From: Arcobacter sp. FWKO B
GTDB lineage: Bacteria; Campylobacterota; Campylobacteria; Campylobacterales; Arcobacteraceae
DNA length: 64,000 nucleotides
Direction of reading: 5' to 3'
Assembly: GCF_014844135.1 (NCBI RefSeq)
Contig: NZ_CP041403.1
Span: 372,001 to 436,000, forward strand
The stretch's first letter is position 1, and every line of letters begins with the position of its first letter. Below, in pieces: positions 54,298 to 62,669 of the stretch. Made by a program: the position numbers and the translations under genes. Under the pieces are notes generated by a model. That model was not told the origin of the DNA. It ran no database searches and saw only the letters and a program-made list of their open reading frames with translations.

Positions 54298-55776
54298 ATG
54301 TCAAATATAATACAAAAAAATTCTTTACAAAATACATTTGATAATAATTTTTTAGAAAGCATTGTTGAACAAACAAAACTCTCTAAAGATGATGACACTT
54401 ACGATGTTGTAAAATATGGAGTAGAAGCACTTATTAAAGAACTCCTAAGTTCAGGTAATAGTGAAGAAAAAGTCAATAAAGCTGTAATAGACAGGATGAT
54501 AGCTGAAATAGATTTAAAAATAAGTGAACAAATGGATGAGATACTACATCATAAAAACTTTCAAGCACTAGAATCAAGATGGCGTGGACTTTATATGTTG
54601 GTTGAAAGAACTGATTTTAGAGAAAATATCCTAATGGAGTTTATAAATGTATCAAAAAATGAACTTTTAGAAGACTTTGAAGAGTGTTTGGATATTACAC
54701 AAAGTGGCTTATACAAGCATCTATATAGTGCAGGTTATGGTCAATTTGGTGGTGAACCTGTTGGTGCAATTATTGCTGATTATGAATTATCACCTTCAAA
54801 TATGGATATGAAATTCTTAACAAAAGTTGCTTCAATATCAGCAATGAGTCATGCTCCATTTATCGCTGCAGCTGGTCCAAAGTTTTTTGGTTTAGAAAGT
54901 TTTGAGGGATTACCAGATTTAAAAGATTTACAAGATGTAATGAGTTCACCAAAATATGCAGCATGGAGAGGTTTTAGACAGACAAATGAAGACTCAAGAT
55001 ATGTAGGATTGACTCTTCCTAGATTTTTGTTAAGAGCACCTTATGACCCTGAGAATAATCCTATTACAAAATTTGTATACAAAGAAAATGTAGAAGACAA
55101 CCATGAATCATATCTATGGGGAAATACTATTTATGCATTTGCAAGTGCTATGACTGCTAGCTTTGCCAACTATAGATGGTGTACGAATATAATAGGTCCA
55201 AATAGCGGTGGTGCTATCAAAGATTTACCAGTTCATACTTTTGAGAGTATGGGGGATGTTGAAATGAAAATTCCAACTGAAGTTTTAGTTACAGACAGAA
55301 GAGAATATGAGCTTTCTGAACAAGGTTTCATACCTCTTACTATGAGAAAAGGGAGTAACAATGCAGCTTTTTTTGCAGCAAACTCTGCACAAGCTCCAAA
55401 AATATTCCCAAATACACCAGAAGGAAAACAAGCAGAGCTAAACTACAAACTTGGAACTCAAATGCCTTATTTATTTGCAGTTACAAGAATGTCACATTAT
55501 ATAAAAGTACTTCAACGAGAACATATTGGTTCGTGGAGAGAAAGAGCTGACCTTGAAAGAGAGCTTAACAAATGGGCAAAACAATATATTGCAGACCAAG
55601 AAAATCCAAGTGCAGAAATAAGAAGCAAAAGACCATTTAAAAAAATCCAAATTGAAGTAGAAGATGTAGAGGGTGATCCAGGATGGTATAGAGTTAAAAT
55701 GGCTATGAGACCACACTTTAAATATATGGGTGCTAGCTTTGAGTTATCACTTGTTGGCAAGTTAGACAAGGATTAA
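54298..55776 (+). CDS. tssC: T6SS sheath large subunit TssC
   Basis: 492 residues. Typical motifs: FQALESRWRGLYMLVERTDF, ADYELSPSN-type and FIAAAGPKFFGLESFEGLPD, WRGFRQTNEDSRYVGLTLPR and the FLLRAPYDPENNPI stretch; the C-terminal VEDVEGDPGWYRVKMAMRPH is the sheath handshake strand. Full length with no disruption. Confidence 0.97.
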   Translation: MSNIIQKNSLQNTFDNNFLESIVEQTKLSKDDDTYDVVKYGVEALIKELLSSGNSEEKVNKAVIDRMIAEIDLKISEQMDEILHHKNFQALESRWRGLYMLVERTDFRENILMEFINVSKNELLEDFEECLDITQSGLYKHLYSAGYGQFGGEPVGAIIADYELSPSNMDMKFLTKVASISAMSHAPFIAAAGPKFFGLESFEGLPDLKDLQDVMSSPKYAAWRGFRQTNEDSRYVGLTLPRFLLRAPYDPENNPITKFVYKENVEDNHESYLWGNTIYAFASAMTASFANYRWCTNIIGPNSGGAIKDLPVHTFESMGDVEMKIPTEVLVTDRREYELSEQGFIPLTMRKGSNNAAFFAANSAQAPKIFPNTPEGKQAELNYKLGTQMPYLFAVTRMSHYIKVLQREHIGSWRERADLERELNKWAKQYIADQENPSAEIRSKRPFKKIQIEVEDVEGDPGWYRVKMAMRPHFKYMGASFELSLVGKLDKD

Positions 55777-55779
55777 TAA

Positions 55780-56196
55780 TTGCTTTATAAGGGGAGTTTA
55801 TTTGAAAAAATTACAGACTGTGTAGAGTTCAAAGGTTTAAGTAAAGAAGAAGCCATGTATAAGTCTATAGCAAATAATTTATCAAAAATATTTTCAACAA
55901 ATGCAGGTAATGCAGAAATAGCGACAGACTATGGTAAACCAGACTTAAATAATATAGAACTAAGTCAAAATGAATCCATAGAAATGATAGAGAAAAAAGC
56001 AGAAATTTGCATCAGAAAGTACGAACCAAGACTATACAATGCAAAAGTTGGTATCAGTAGAGATAAACTTCAATATAATGAAATGAATATTCATATTGAG
56101 GGTTTTCTCAAGATAGACAAAAAAAGTAAAAAAGTGACTTTTAAAGCAAATTTACTAAGTAGTGGTGAAATAAAGGTGATACCAGATGACTATTAA
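55780..56196 (+). CDS. tssE: T6SS baseplate protein TssE
   Basis: 138 residues, gp25-like lysozyme-fold baseplate wedge: SLFEKITDCVEF, SIANNLSKIFSTNAGNAEIA and YGKPDLNNIELS. It starts at TTG, supported by AAGGA seven bases upstream inside the end of tssC; no ATG start fits the conserved N-terminus. The stop overlaps tssF by 11 bases. Confidence 0.93.
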   Translation: MLYKGSLFEKITDCVEFKGLSKEEAMYKSIANNLSKIFSTNAGNAEIATDYGKPDLNNIELSQNESIEMIEKKAEICIRKYEPRLYNAKVGISRDKLQYNEMNIHIEGFLKIDKKSKKVTFKANLLSSGEIKVIPDDY

Positions 56197-57958
56197 TGAT
56201 TATTATATGCAAGAAATGGACTCACTTAGAACTTTAGGTGGTGAGTTTGCAAACAAAAACCCAGGTCTTGCACCTTATCTTTCAAAAGAAGGTCAAGATC
56301 CAGATGTAGAAAGATTACTTGAGGGATTTGCATTTTTAACTGGTAGACTAAGGCAACAACTAGATGAAGAACTTCCCGAAGTTGCACATACGCTGACACA
56401 ACTAATGTGGCCAAACTACATAAGACCTGTTCCTTCTTATTGCATTATTGCTTATGAGCCTTTGAGTGATGGGAATATTTTTCAAAAAGTACCAAAAGAC
56501 ACTCATGTATGTGGTGAAACAAATGAAAATAAAATAACTTGTAAATTTAGAACTTGTTTTAATACAGATATACACCCCATAGAAGTAACAAAAAGCAACT
56601 ATTATGTTATTGGTAACAAGAGTCAATTAGAAATTAATTTTTCATTTTTATCAAATCTAACATTAGATAAATTAAATTTAAATTCATTAAGAATCTACTT
56701 AAATGGATCAAGATTTGTTTCACAAGAACTGTATTTGTATTTTATGGAATATGTAGATAAAATCGAAATCGAACTATTAAATAACAACAATGATCTTGTA
56801 AACTCAATAAATCTACCAAATAAATCAATAAGCCCATTAGGATTTGGTATAGACGAGAGAATGGTACCATATCCTGATAATGTTTTTGAGGGCTATATTG
56901 CTCTTCAAGAATACTTTTCTTTTGAGCATAAATATTTATTTTTCAATATAAATAATTTATCAATACTAAAATCATTAGATGAAAACACATTAAATAATAC
57001 TAGTAAATTGAGGATTAAATTTTATTTCAATAAAAAACTAGCATCAACACAAGCTATCAAAAAAGATATTTTTATGTTACATTGCACGCCTGCTATCAAT
57101 CTTTTTGAAGCAAATGCCGTACCAATCAGAAAAAACAACTATCAAGAAGAATATCTCCTAATAGCATCTGAATATGAAAGAAGTGATGCTGAAGTGTTTT
57201 GTGTTGAGAGTGCAAGAGGATGGAAAGCAGACAAAAATACATATGAAAACTTTTTACCATTTGAATCTTTTAACTATAACGACTATGAAGAGTATTACTC
57301 TGTTAGAATCAAACTATCTGATGATGGAGAAAGAACTCAAAGTTATATAAGATTTTCTTCTTCTGATGGAATTTTTGAATCATTTGATAACAAACACGCT
57401 ACCGTATCAGTAAAACTTTTATGCACCAATAGTAATCTGCCTACAAAACTGCCTCTAGGTAGCATAAATATTCCAGATTCTCATTCGCCAACATCGCATT
57501 TGAAATTTACAAATATAACCATACCAACATCTAGCTATCCTCCACCTATAGGAAAAGATTTTTTGTGGAGAATGATTTCAAATATGTCCCTCAATTATTT
57601 ATCGCTTACTGATATTAAAACATTGATTACAATACTTAGTACATATGATTTTTTGGGTGCACACGATTTAAAAATCAAAAAAAAGAATACATTAATGTTC
57701 AAAGGTTTAGTTTCAATCCAACATTCAAAAACTGAAATGATTTATGAAGGTTTTCCCATAAGAGGAATAAAAACTTTTTTAGAAATAGATGTTAGTAAAT
57801 TTACAAATATTGGTGAAGCATATTTATTATGCTGTGTATTAAATGAGTTTTTTGCACTATATTGCAACATCAACTCTTTTCATAAACTTGAAGTAAAAAT
57901 GATTGACTATGATATTTTCCAATGGCCTCCTAGAATAGGCTATCAACAAGTGATTTAA
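56186..57958 (+). CDS. tssF: T6SS baseplate protein TssF
   Basis: 590 residues. The start NDYYMQEMDSLRTLGGEFAN with NPGLAPYLSKEGQDPDVERL and LEGFAFLTGRLRQQLDEELP is the TssF/VasA signature, as is LTQLMWPNYIRPVPS. It is the wedge core together with TssE and TssG. One base separates it from tssG. Confidence 0.96.
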   Translation: MTINDYYMQEMDSLRTLGGEFANKNPGLAPYLSKEGQDPDVERLLEGFAFLTGRLRQQLDEELPEVAHTLTQLMWPNYIRPVPSYCIIAYEPLSDGNIFQKVPKDTHVCGETNENKITCKFRTCFNTDIHPIEVTKSNYYVIGNKSQLEINFSFLSNLTLDKLNLNSLRIYLNGSRFVSQELYLYFMEYVDKIEIELLNNNNDLVNSINLPNKSISPLGFGIDERMVPYPDNVFEGYIALQEYFSFEHKYLFFNINNLSILKSLDENTLNNTSKLRIKFYFNKKLASTQAIKKDIFMLHCTPAINLFEANAVPIRKNNYQEEYLLIASEYERSDAEVFCVESARGWKADKNTYENFLPFESFNYNDYEEYYSVRIKLSDDGERTQSYIRFSSSDGIFESFDNKHATVSVKLLCTNSNLPTKLPLGSINIPDSHSPTSHLKFTNITIPTSSYPPPIGKDFLWRMISNMSLNYLSLTDIKTLITILSTYDFLGAHDLKIKKKNTLMFKGLVSIQHSKTEMIYEGFPIRGIKTFLEIDVSKFTNIGEAYLLCCVLNEFFALYCNINSFHKLEVKMIDYDIFQWPPRIGYQQVI

Positions 57959-57959
57959 A

Positions 57960-58949
57960 ATGATATATCATATAGACACTATTAACCAAAAACTATCAAC
58001 CATAAAACACAAAATATCTCTTGCACAAGCTGTAAGGATTTCATTATTTTATTTAAAAAATATTTATCCGAAACTAAAAGTAGATGAACTGTACAGAAAA
58101 ATATTATTTAAGTCAAATACTAGTTTATCTTTTCAAAAATCAGAACTTGCTGATATACAATTTATCACTCAACAAGAAAATCAAGTTTATGCCGTTTTTA
58201 CTGTAAATTTTTTATCACTATTTGGTAGCTCTTCTCCGCTCCCAGCACATTACAGCGAAACAGTTTTAAGAGATACTGATGAAAATGGGAATTTAAGAGA
58301 TTTTATGAATATATTTAATCATAATTTACAAAAATTTATTTATCCCATATGGCAAAAACACAGATATTCTGTAGTTTATCAAAAAGATTTCAAAGACTAC
58401 TTCTCAAAATATGTGATTTCTATTATTGGTTTATATAGTGAACATCAAGCACACAAAACAAACTTGGATATGAACAAAATTGCTCCTTATATTGGGCTAC
58501 TTTCAATGAAACAAAAATCTTCTGGAATGCTTAAAGCTATACTAAAACATTATCTTAATCATAAAGATATAGATATCAAACAATGCCAAATAAGCAACAT
58601 AGAAATTCCATCTTGGCAATATTGTTCATTGGGTCAACAAAACTGTGTCTTAGGTACAAGTACAATCATAGGAACCAATGCAAAAAGTAGAAATATGAAA
58701 TTTTCTATAGAACTCAAAAACTCACATTGGGATAATCTTAGAGAATATAGCATATATGGTGAAAAACTCAACCAATTGAATGAGTTGGTTAATTTTATTC
58801 TAAAAGAGCCATTGGTTTATGATTTGATAATAAATGTCCCACAAAAAAATATTATCAATTCTAAACTATCAGACGAAAGATGTGCCTATCTTGGAATCAA
58901 CTCTGTCATAGGTGAATCAACAAGCAATCTACAGATTGCTTTTGCATAA
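57960..58949 (+). CDS. tssG: T6SS baseplate protein TssG
   Basis: 329 residues. Family features: ARISLFYLKN-like VRISLFYLKNIYPKLKVDE, VNFLSLFGSSSPLPAHYSE, the RDFMNIFNHNLQKFIYPIWQ helix, and the C-terminal LGQQNCVLGTSTIIGTNAKS segment. It is the last intact tss gene in the window; immediately after it the DNA turns into vgrG debris, so the locus breaks off here. Confidence 0.95.
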   Translation: MIYHIDTINQKLSTIKHKISLAQAVRISLFYLKNIYPKLKVDELYRKILFKSNTSLSFQKSELADIQFITQQENQVYAVFTVNFLSLFGSSSPLPAHYSETVLRDTDENGNLRDFMNIFNHNLQKFIYPIWQKHRYSVVYQKDFKDYFSKYVISIIGLYSEHQAHKTNLDMNKIAPYIGLLSMKQKSSGMLKAILKHYLNHKDIDIKQCQISNIEIPSWQYCSLGQQNCVLGTSTIIGTNAKSRNMKFSIELKNSHWDNLREYSIYGEKLNQLNELVNFILKEPLVYDLIINVPQKNIINSKLSDERCAYLGINSVIGESTSNLQIAFA

Positions 58950-58978
58950 AGTATTAAAGGACCCTGTCAAGCCCCAAC

Positions 58979-59237
58979 AACTAACCAACTTCCTAAAAAA
59001 CAAACCAATCTCCCAACGCATAAACGCAAGAATAAAATTCATAGGCTTAGATGACTCTATTTCTGGAGTGTTGTGTTAGAGTAAGGGATGAGATAAATAG
59101 TTTAAATAAAAAAGAGATATATAGACGAATACAACAAAGAAATATCACCTTATCTTGCAAAACTAAATCCAAAAGCAAGAGTACAAAGGGCTGTGTTTGG
59201 TAATGATGGGTCTAGGGCTGTTGTGGGGTTGAGTTAA
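58979..59237 (+). pseudogene. vgrG fossil with internal deletion and foreign 3' end
   Basis: 58979-59069 copies vgrG 36777-36867 with one visible mismatch; a 125-base deletion between GGAGT repeats follows, then 59065-59122 copies 36988-37045. After GAGATATAT the homology ends and 59123-59237 can encode DEYNKEISPYLAKLNPKARV and a GNDGSRAVVGLS end with a stop, apparently the C-terminus of another effector or spike gene. The start codon is lost and the deletion shifts frame into TAG. No function expected. Confidence 0.9.
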
Positions 59238-59289
59238 GGGTCAAATCAAAGTATTTATACTATATATTCACAAAACTTGATAAAAAATA

Positions 59290-59395
59290 GGATATTTTGA
59301 GTGAAGTTCAAGGCAGACAGAAGCTCAAATCGAGGAGTTTACTTTAGTAAATGACGAAAATTTGAGTTTTTATCTAACGAAGAGTTTTTCAAAAA
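59290..59395. repeat. Hairpin-rich intergenic element before truD
   Basis: A region with nested inverted repeats: ctcaaat (59324-59330) with atttgag (59360-59366), and tttact (59338-59343) with agtaaa (59346-59351). It lies between the vgrG fossil and the convergent truD end. It could be a bidirectional terminator or a copy of a dispersed element; no second copy is in the window. Confidence 0.4.
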
Positions 59396-59415
59396 GCTTT
59401 GTTTTATAGCTATTT

Positions 59416-60483
59416 TTATTGGTGGAGTATTTCTCTTATGACCTCTGTCGCATACGACCCTTTTGGTAGGAAAAAGCTCATTTCAAACCATTTTTTATCT
59501 TCTTTATAGTTTGATTCTAAATCTTCTACAAAAACCCATGCAAATCTTCTTGCACCATCAATAGCAGGGATAAAATCGATTATTTTTTGCTCATAAATTG
59601 CAGCATCCCTCTCACTAAGTTTTACTTTTTTACCCACCAAAAGCCCTGTAGGGACTCTGTCTTTTGCAAAAAACTTATCTGATTCACTTTTTAAATCATC
59701 TGCAATAAATATTTTTCCATAAGGATAATGACTCATAAGCTCACCATCAAGTACCTTAAAAGGGTGTGGTTGAGCTTTTAGTTCTTTTATAGTTTTTATA
59801 TCAAGTCCAGTCAAACTTGCTGCTTCAGCAGGTGTAAAAGATGATATATATTTACTAATTTCTATCCTTTTTGAAAGCCATTCATTGAAAAGGTGACTCT
59901 GATAAGCATTTATATACATTTGCTTAAGTTTCATATTTCGCTCTTTTCTAATACCTTGAAGTATTTCAAGTCCAAGCTTATAGTTATTTTGTTCTACACC
60001 AAATCTTTGAAAACCAAAATAGTTAGCAATACCATATTTTGATATCTCAGCAAGGATATTTTGTATTTTGTTTGCATCATTTTGAAAAACTTTTTTAAAT
60101 CTAATAAAAAACTTATTTCCCTTTAAATGTCCTATTTTTATCTTATTATTATGATAAGTAGTGCTCAGTATTTTGATATTAGGGTGATTTAAAAGTGATA
60201 GTTTTTCTTCAAAATTTTTGTGCATAGAGATATATTGCACTGTCATAGCATTTTTATCTTTTAATCCCGCGTACCCTATATCTCTTGTTTTACATCCTAT
60301 TGTATTACTTATTATTTCAAGCATATCCCATGTAGACATATCTTTTTTTCGCACACAAAGAACCAAATGTTCCCCATCCCCACTAAACTCATAAAGTGGC
60401 ACTTCAGTCACCACAAAGTCATCTATGCTTTGTCTAAAATATACATCTATTTTACTATGATTTAAATAATACTGATTTTCCAA
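59416..60483 (-). CDS. truD: tRNA pseudouridine(13) synthase TruD
   Basis: 355 residues. The catalytic motif GYAGLKDKNAMTVQ has the active Asp near residue 77, followed by NKFFIRFKKV and NYFGFQRFG, and RFAWVFVEDLE near the end. It modifies U13 of tRNA-Glu. It lies nine bases downstream of thiL. Confidence 0.96.
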   Translation of the reverse strand: MENQYYLNHSKIDVYFRQSIDDFVVTEVPLYEFSGDGEHLVLCVRKKDMSTWDMLEIISNTIGCKTRDIGYAGLKDKNAMTVQYISMHKNFEEKLSLLNHPNIKILSTTYHNNKIKIGHLKGNKFFIRFKKVFQNDANKIQNILAEISKYGIANYFGFQRFGVEQNNYKLGLEILQGIRKERNMKLKQMYINAYQSHLFNEWLSKRIEISKYISSFTPAEAASLTGLDIKTIKELKAQPHPFKVLDGELMSHYPYGKIFIADDLKSESDKFFAKDRVPTGLLVGKKVKLSERDAAIYEQKIIDFIPAIDGARRFAWVFVEDLESNYKEDKKWFEMSFFLPKGSYATEVIREILHQ

Positions 60484-60492
60484 ATTTTTCCT

Positions 60493-61317
60493 TTAAAAAT
60501 GGTGCTCTTTACAAGGGCACTCAAAACTTCCATCAACTGCCTTAGCAAATACTGTTATATCAACTTTATGTTTTTTTGCTATTTTATCTATTTTTTTGAA
60601 ATGCTTTACATCAAACGAAAAAAGCACCTCATACTCTTCACCACTACATCCTATCTCATCATCTATACTCTCAAAAAATTCAAATCCTATATTGTTAGCA
60701 CTACTTAAACGACCTAACTCAAAAAACAATCCATCAGAAATATCTAAAGCACTTGATATATAAGGTGATATTTCATAAAAAAACTCTGGATTTAATTTTG
60801 GTTTTATAAATTTTGACTTTTTAGTAATGTTTCCACCACCAAGCAATATATCTAAATCTTTTTTTGCACTTCCTAATTCTCCTGTATATGCAACAAGATC
60901 CCCAATCTTAGCACCTGTTCTCAAAATAGGTTTTTTTGTTTTTGAAATAATTGTTACAGAAATATCAAGTTTTTCATTTGATATAGTATCTCCACCAATT
61001 ATCTCTACGCCAAATTTTTTGGCTGTTTTTTTAAACCCTCTTGCTAAAGATATCAAATCACTTTGTGTATATATTTTTGGTATGGCAACAGTCAATAGTG
61101 CATACTTAGGCTTTGCATTCATTACAATTGCATCACTTATATTTACTAACATTGCTTTAGTGGCTATTTGTTCTAAACTCATCCACTCTTTTTTGAAGTG
61201 TACATTTTCAAAAAAGGCATCTTGAGAGTAAACCCACTTGCCAACAACAGCACCATCATCACCGATATGTTTTGTAGCACTTACAAATTGTTTTATAAAA
61301 AAAGCTTCTTTATTCAT
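60493..61317 (-). CDS. thiL: Thiamine-monophosphate kinase
   Basis: About 274 residues of the PurM/ThiL fold: MNKEAFFIKQF, KHIGDDGAVVG with the metal-binding DD, QDAFFENVHF, NISDAIVMNAKPKYALL, GGDTISNEKLDISVTI and ALDISDGLF. It phosphorylates thiamine monophosphate to the diphosphate. The start at 61317 fits the family; the frame is open 12 codons upstream and no strong ribosome site distinguishes the options. Divergent from the next gene by 49 bases. Confidence 0.9.
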   Translation of the reverse strand: MNKEAFFIKQFVSATKHIGDDGAVVGKWVYSQDAFFENVHFKKEWMSLEQIATKAMLVNISDAIVMNAKPKYALLTVAIPKIYTQSDLISLARGFKKTAKKFGVEIIGGDTISNEKLDISVTIISKTKKPILRTGAKIGDLVAYTGELGSAKKDLDILLGGGNITKKSKFIKPKLNPEFFYEISPYISSALDISDGLFFELGRLSSANNIGFEFFESIDDEIGCSGEEYEVLFSFDVKHFKKIDKIAKKHKVDITVFAKAVDGSFECPCKEHHF

Positions 61318-61331
61318 AAGGAACATTATAC

Positions 61332-61337
61332 TATAAT
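61332..61337 (+). promoter_or_regulatory. -10 box of the DUF5644-like gene
   Basis: TATAAT in ACTATAATAAACC, 30 bases before the ATG, with GAGGT as ribosome site. It overlaps the thiL leader, so the two genes share a compact divergent control region. Confidence 0.5.
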
Positions 61338-61366
61338 AAACCATAATTTTCACATGAGGTACTAAA

Positions 61367-62419
61367 ATGAATAAACTCTTTATAGAACTGTTCCATTTTG
61401 ATAAAAATACTGACTATCTACCATACTATAAAAAGTATACTTTAAAGTATGATGAGCAAACTAGTGTCAATAAAATACTTGACATGATAGAGCAAAAAGA
61501 GCCTTTTGGGATAGATAAATCAAAAACTATCAATGTTAAAATAAATCATCTTTATACTAATGCTAATGTAAAGGTATCAGAACTTGTAAAGATACTTGGA
61601 GTTGATTGGAAAATTGAGCCAATTAGTACATATAGAGCAACAAAAGATTTTATTTATGATAATAGTGACTTTTTGGATAGAATTTCATTATTTGACAAAT
61701 ATCTCAACTATTCACAAAAACAAAATTACAAGGATAACTATGAGATGTTTTATTATGCATCAAATAGTATAAATGTAAATAGAGATTATATTGGTGATCA
61801 TTCCCTATATATAGCTTATAACATAATCAAAGAGAATCCATCACTAAAAGATGAAATTTTATCAATAATCACAAAATTAGATAGTGGTATATCATATCAT
61901 ACATCTTTAGAAAATAGAATTTTTGGTTTTTCTACATCAAATGAGGAAAAAATAGAATTTTTATTCAAAATAGCAAATCTTGAATATAAAAAACCAACTT
62001 ACTTAAATATATCTGATATACAAATCATACAAAAATTTGATACATTTAATATATCTGCATATATGCCAACAGCACAAACAAAAACTTTAATCCAACAAAG
62101 TGGTGCTAAATACATTAATATTAATACAGCATACAATGATATAGCAATTTGTAATCTAAAAGGAAATAAGAAATTTTCTCTTAAACTTGCTGGTGAGTTT
62201 TTACTTGATGCAATGGATAACAATGCTGATTTAGTAATAGTAGATGATGAATTTTTAGCCATTTTTGATGGTATGCAATGTGAAATTGAAAATAGTGTTG
62301 GAAGAGATATAAGAATGCCTATTTTAACAAAAACAGAATTTACTAAAATCCTAGCTGGAAATAAAGATGCCAAAGCTTTGGGGCTTGATAAGCATAAGGT
62401 AGTTGTTAGTTTATTTTAG
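61367..62419 (+). CDS. Conserved Campylobacterota protein (DUF5644-like)
   Basis: 350 residues, soluble, no signal peptide. It starts NKLFIELFHFDKNTDYLPYY and has a ferredoxin-fold-like N-terminus (LKYDEQTSVNKILDMIEQ, INHLYTNANVKVSELV), a helical middle, and a C-terminal alpha/beta part, SAYMPTAQTKTLIQQSGAKY with LAGEFLLDAMDNNADLVIVD, that recalls the HdrB-like C-terminal domain. It lies upstream of the succinate dehydrogenase/fumarate reductase flavoprotein gene, which suggests a link to that complex. The domain name is recalled, not searched. Confidence 0.6.
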   Translation: MNKLFIELFHFDKNTDYLPYYKKYTLKYDEQTSVNKILDMIEQKEPFGIDKSKTINVKINHLYTNANVKVSELVKILGVDWKIEPISTYRATKDFIYDNSDFLDRISLFDKYLNYSQKQNYKDNYEMFYYASNSINVNRDYIGDHSLYIAYNIIKENPSLKDEILSIITKLDSGISYHTSLENRIFGFSTSNEEKIEFLFKIANLEYKKPTYLNISDIQIIQKFDTFNISAYMPTAQTKTLIQQSGAKYININTAYNDIAICNLKGNKKFSLKLAGEFLLDAMDNNADLVIVDDEFLAIFDGMQCEIENSVGRDIRMPILTKTEFTKILAGNKDAKALGLDKHKVVVSLF

Positions 62420-62435
62420 TATATTTATCTTTAGT

Positions 62436-62517
62436 GGAACACTAGATGTCTTGCAAATAGTATAATCACAAGTATCAAATCAGCAATTAAGACAAACCCG
62501 AATAAATTCGGGGTTCC
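62436..62517. repeat. Palindromic element, dispersed copy
   Basis: 82 bases from ggaac to gttcc. It aligns over its whole length with the reverse complement of 25545-25626 (same length, same gacaa-ccc core and terminal ccc/ggg hairpin). It lies between the DUF5644-like gene and the sdhA promoter. Confidence 0.85.
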
Positions 62518-62637
62518 ACAAAACCTTTCGCTTTTTAGATTTACTCTGCCACATTTTGTAACAACTATTATTACAATCTTTAATAAAACTCCTTTTCTAA
62601 AGTTTTTATTTATTTTTTTTTGTTACAATCTTACAAA

Positions 62638-62643
62638 TATAAT
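62638..62643 (+). promoter_or_regulatory. -10 box of sdhA
   Basis: TATAAT in CAAATATAATAAG with T-rich stretches at phased intervals upstream, the usual Campylobacterota promoter form. It gives a leader of about 20 bases containing AAAGGA. Confidence 0.65.
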
Positions 62644-62669
62644 AAGAATTGAACATCGAAAGGATAAAA

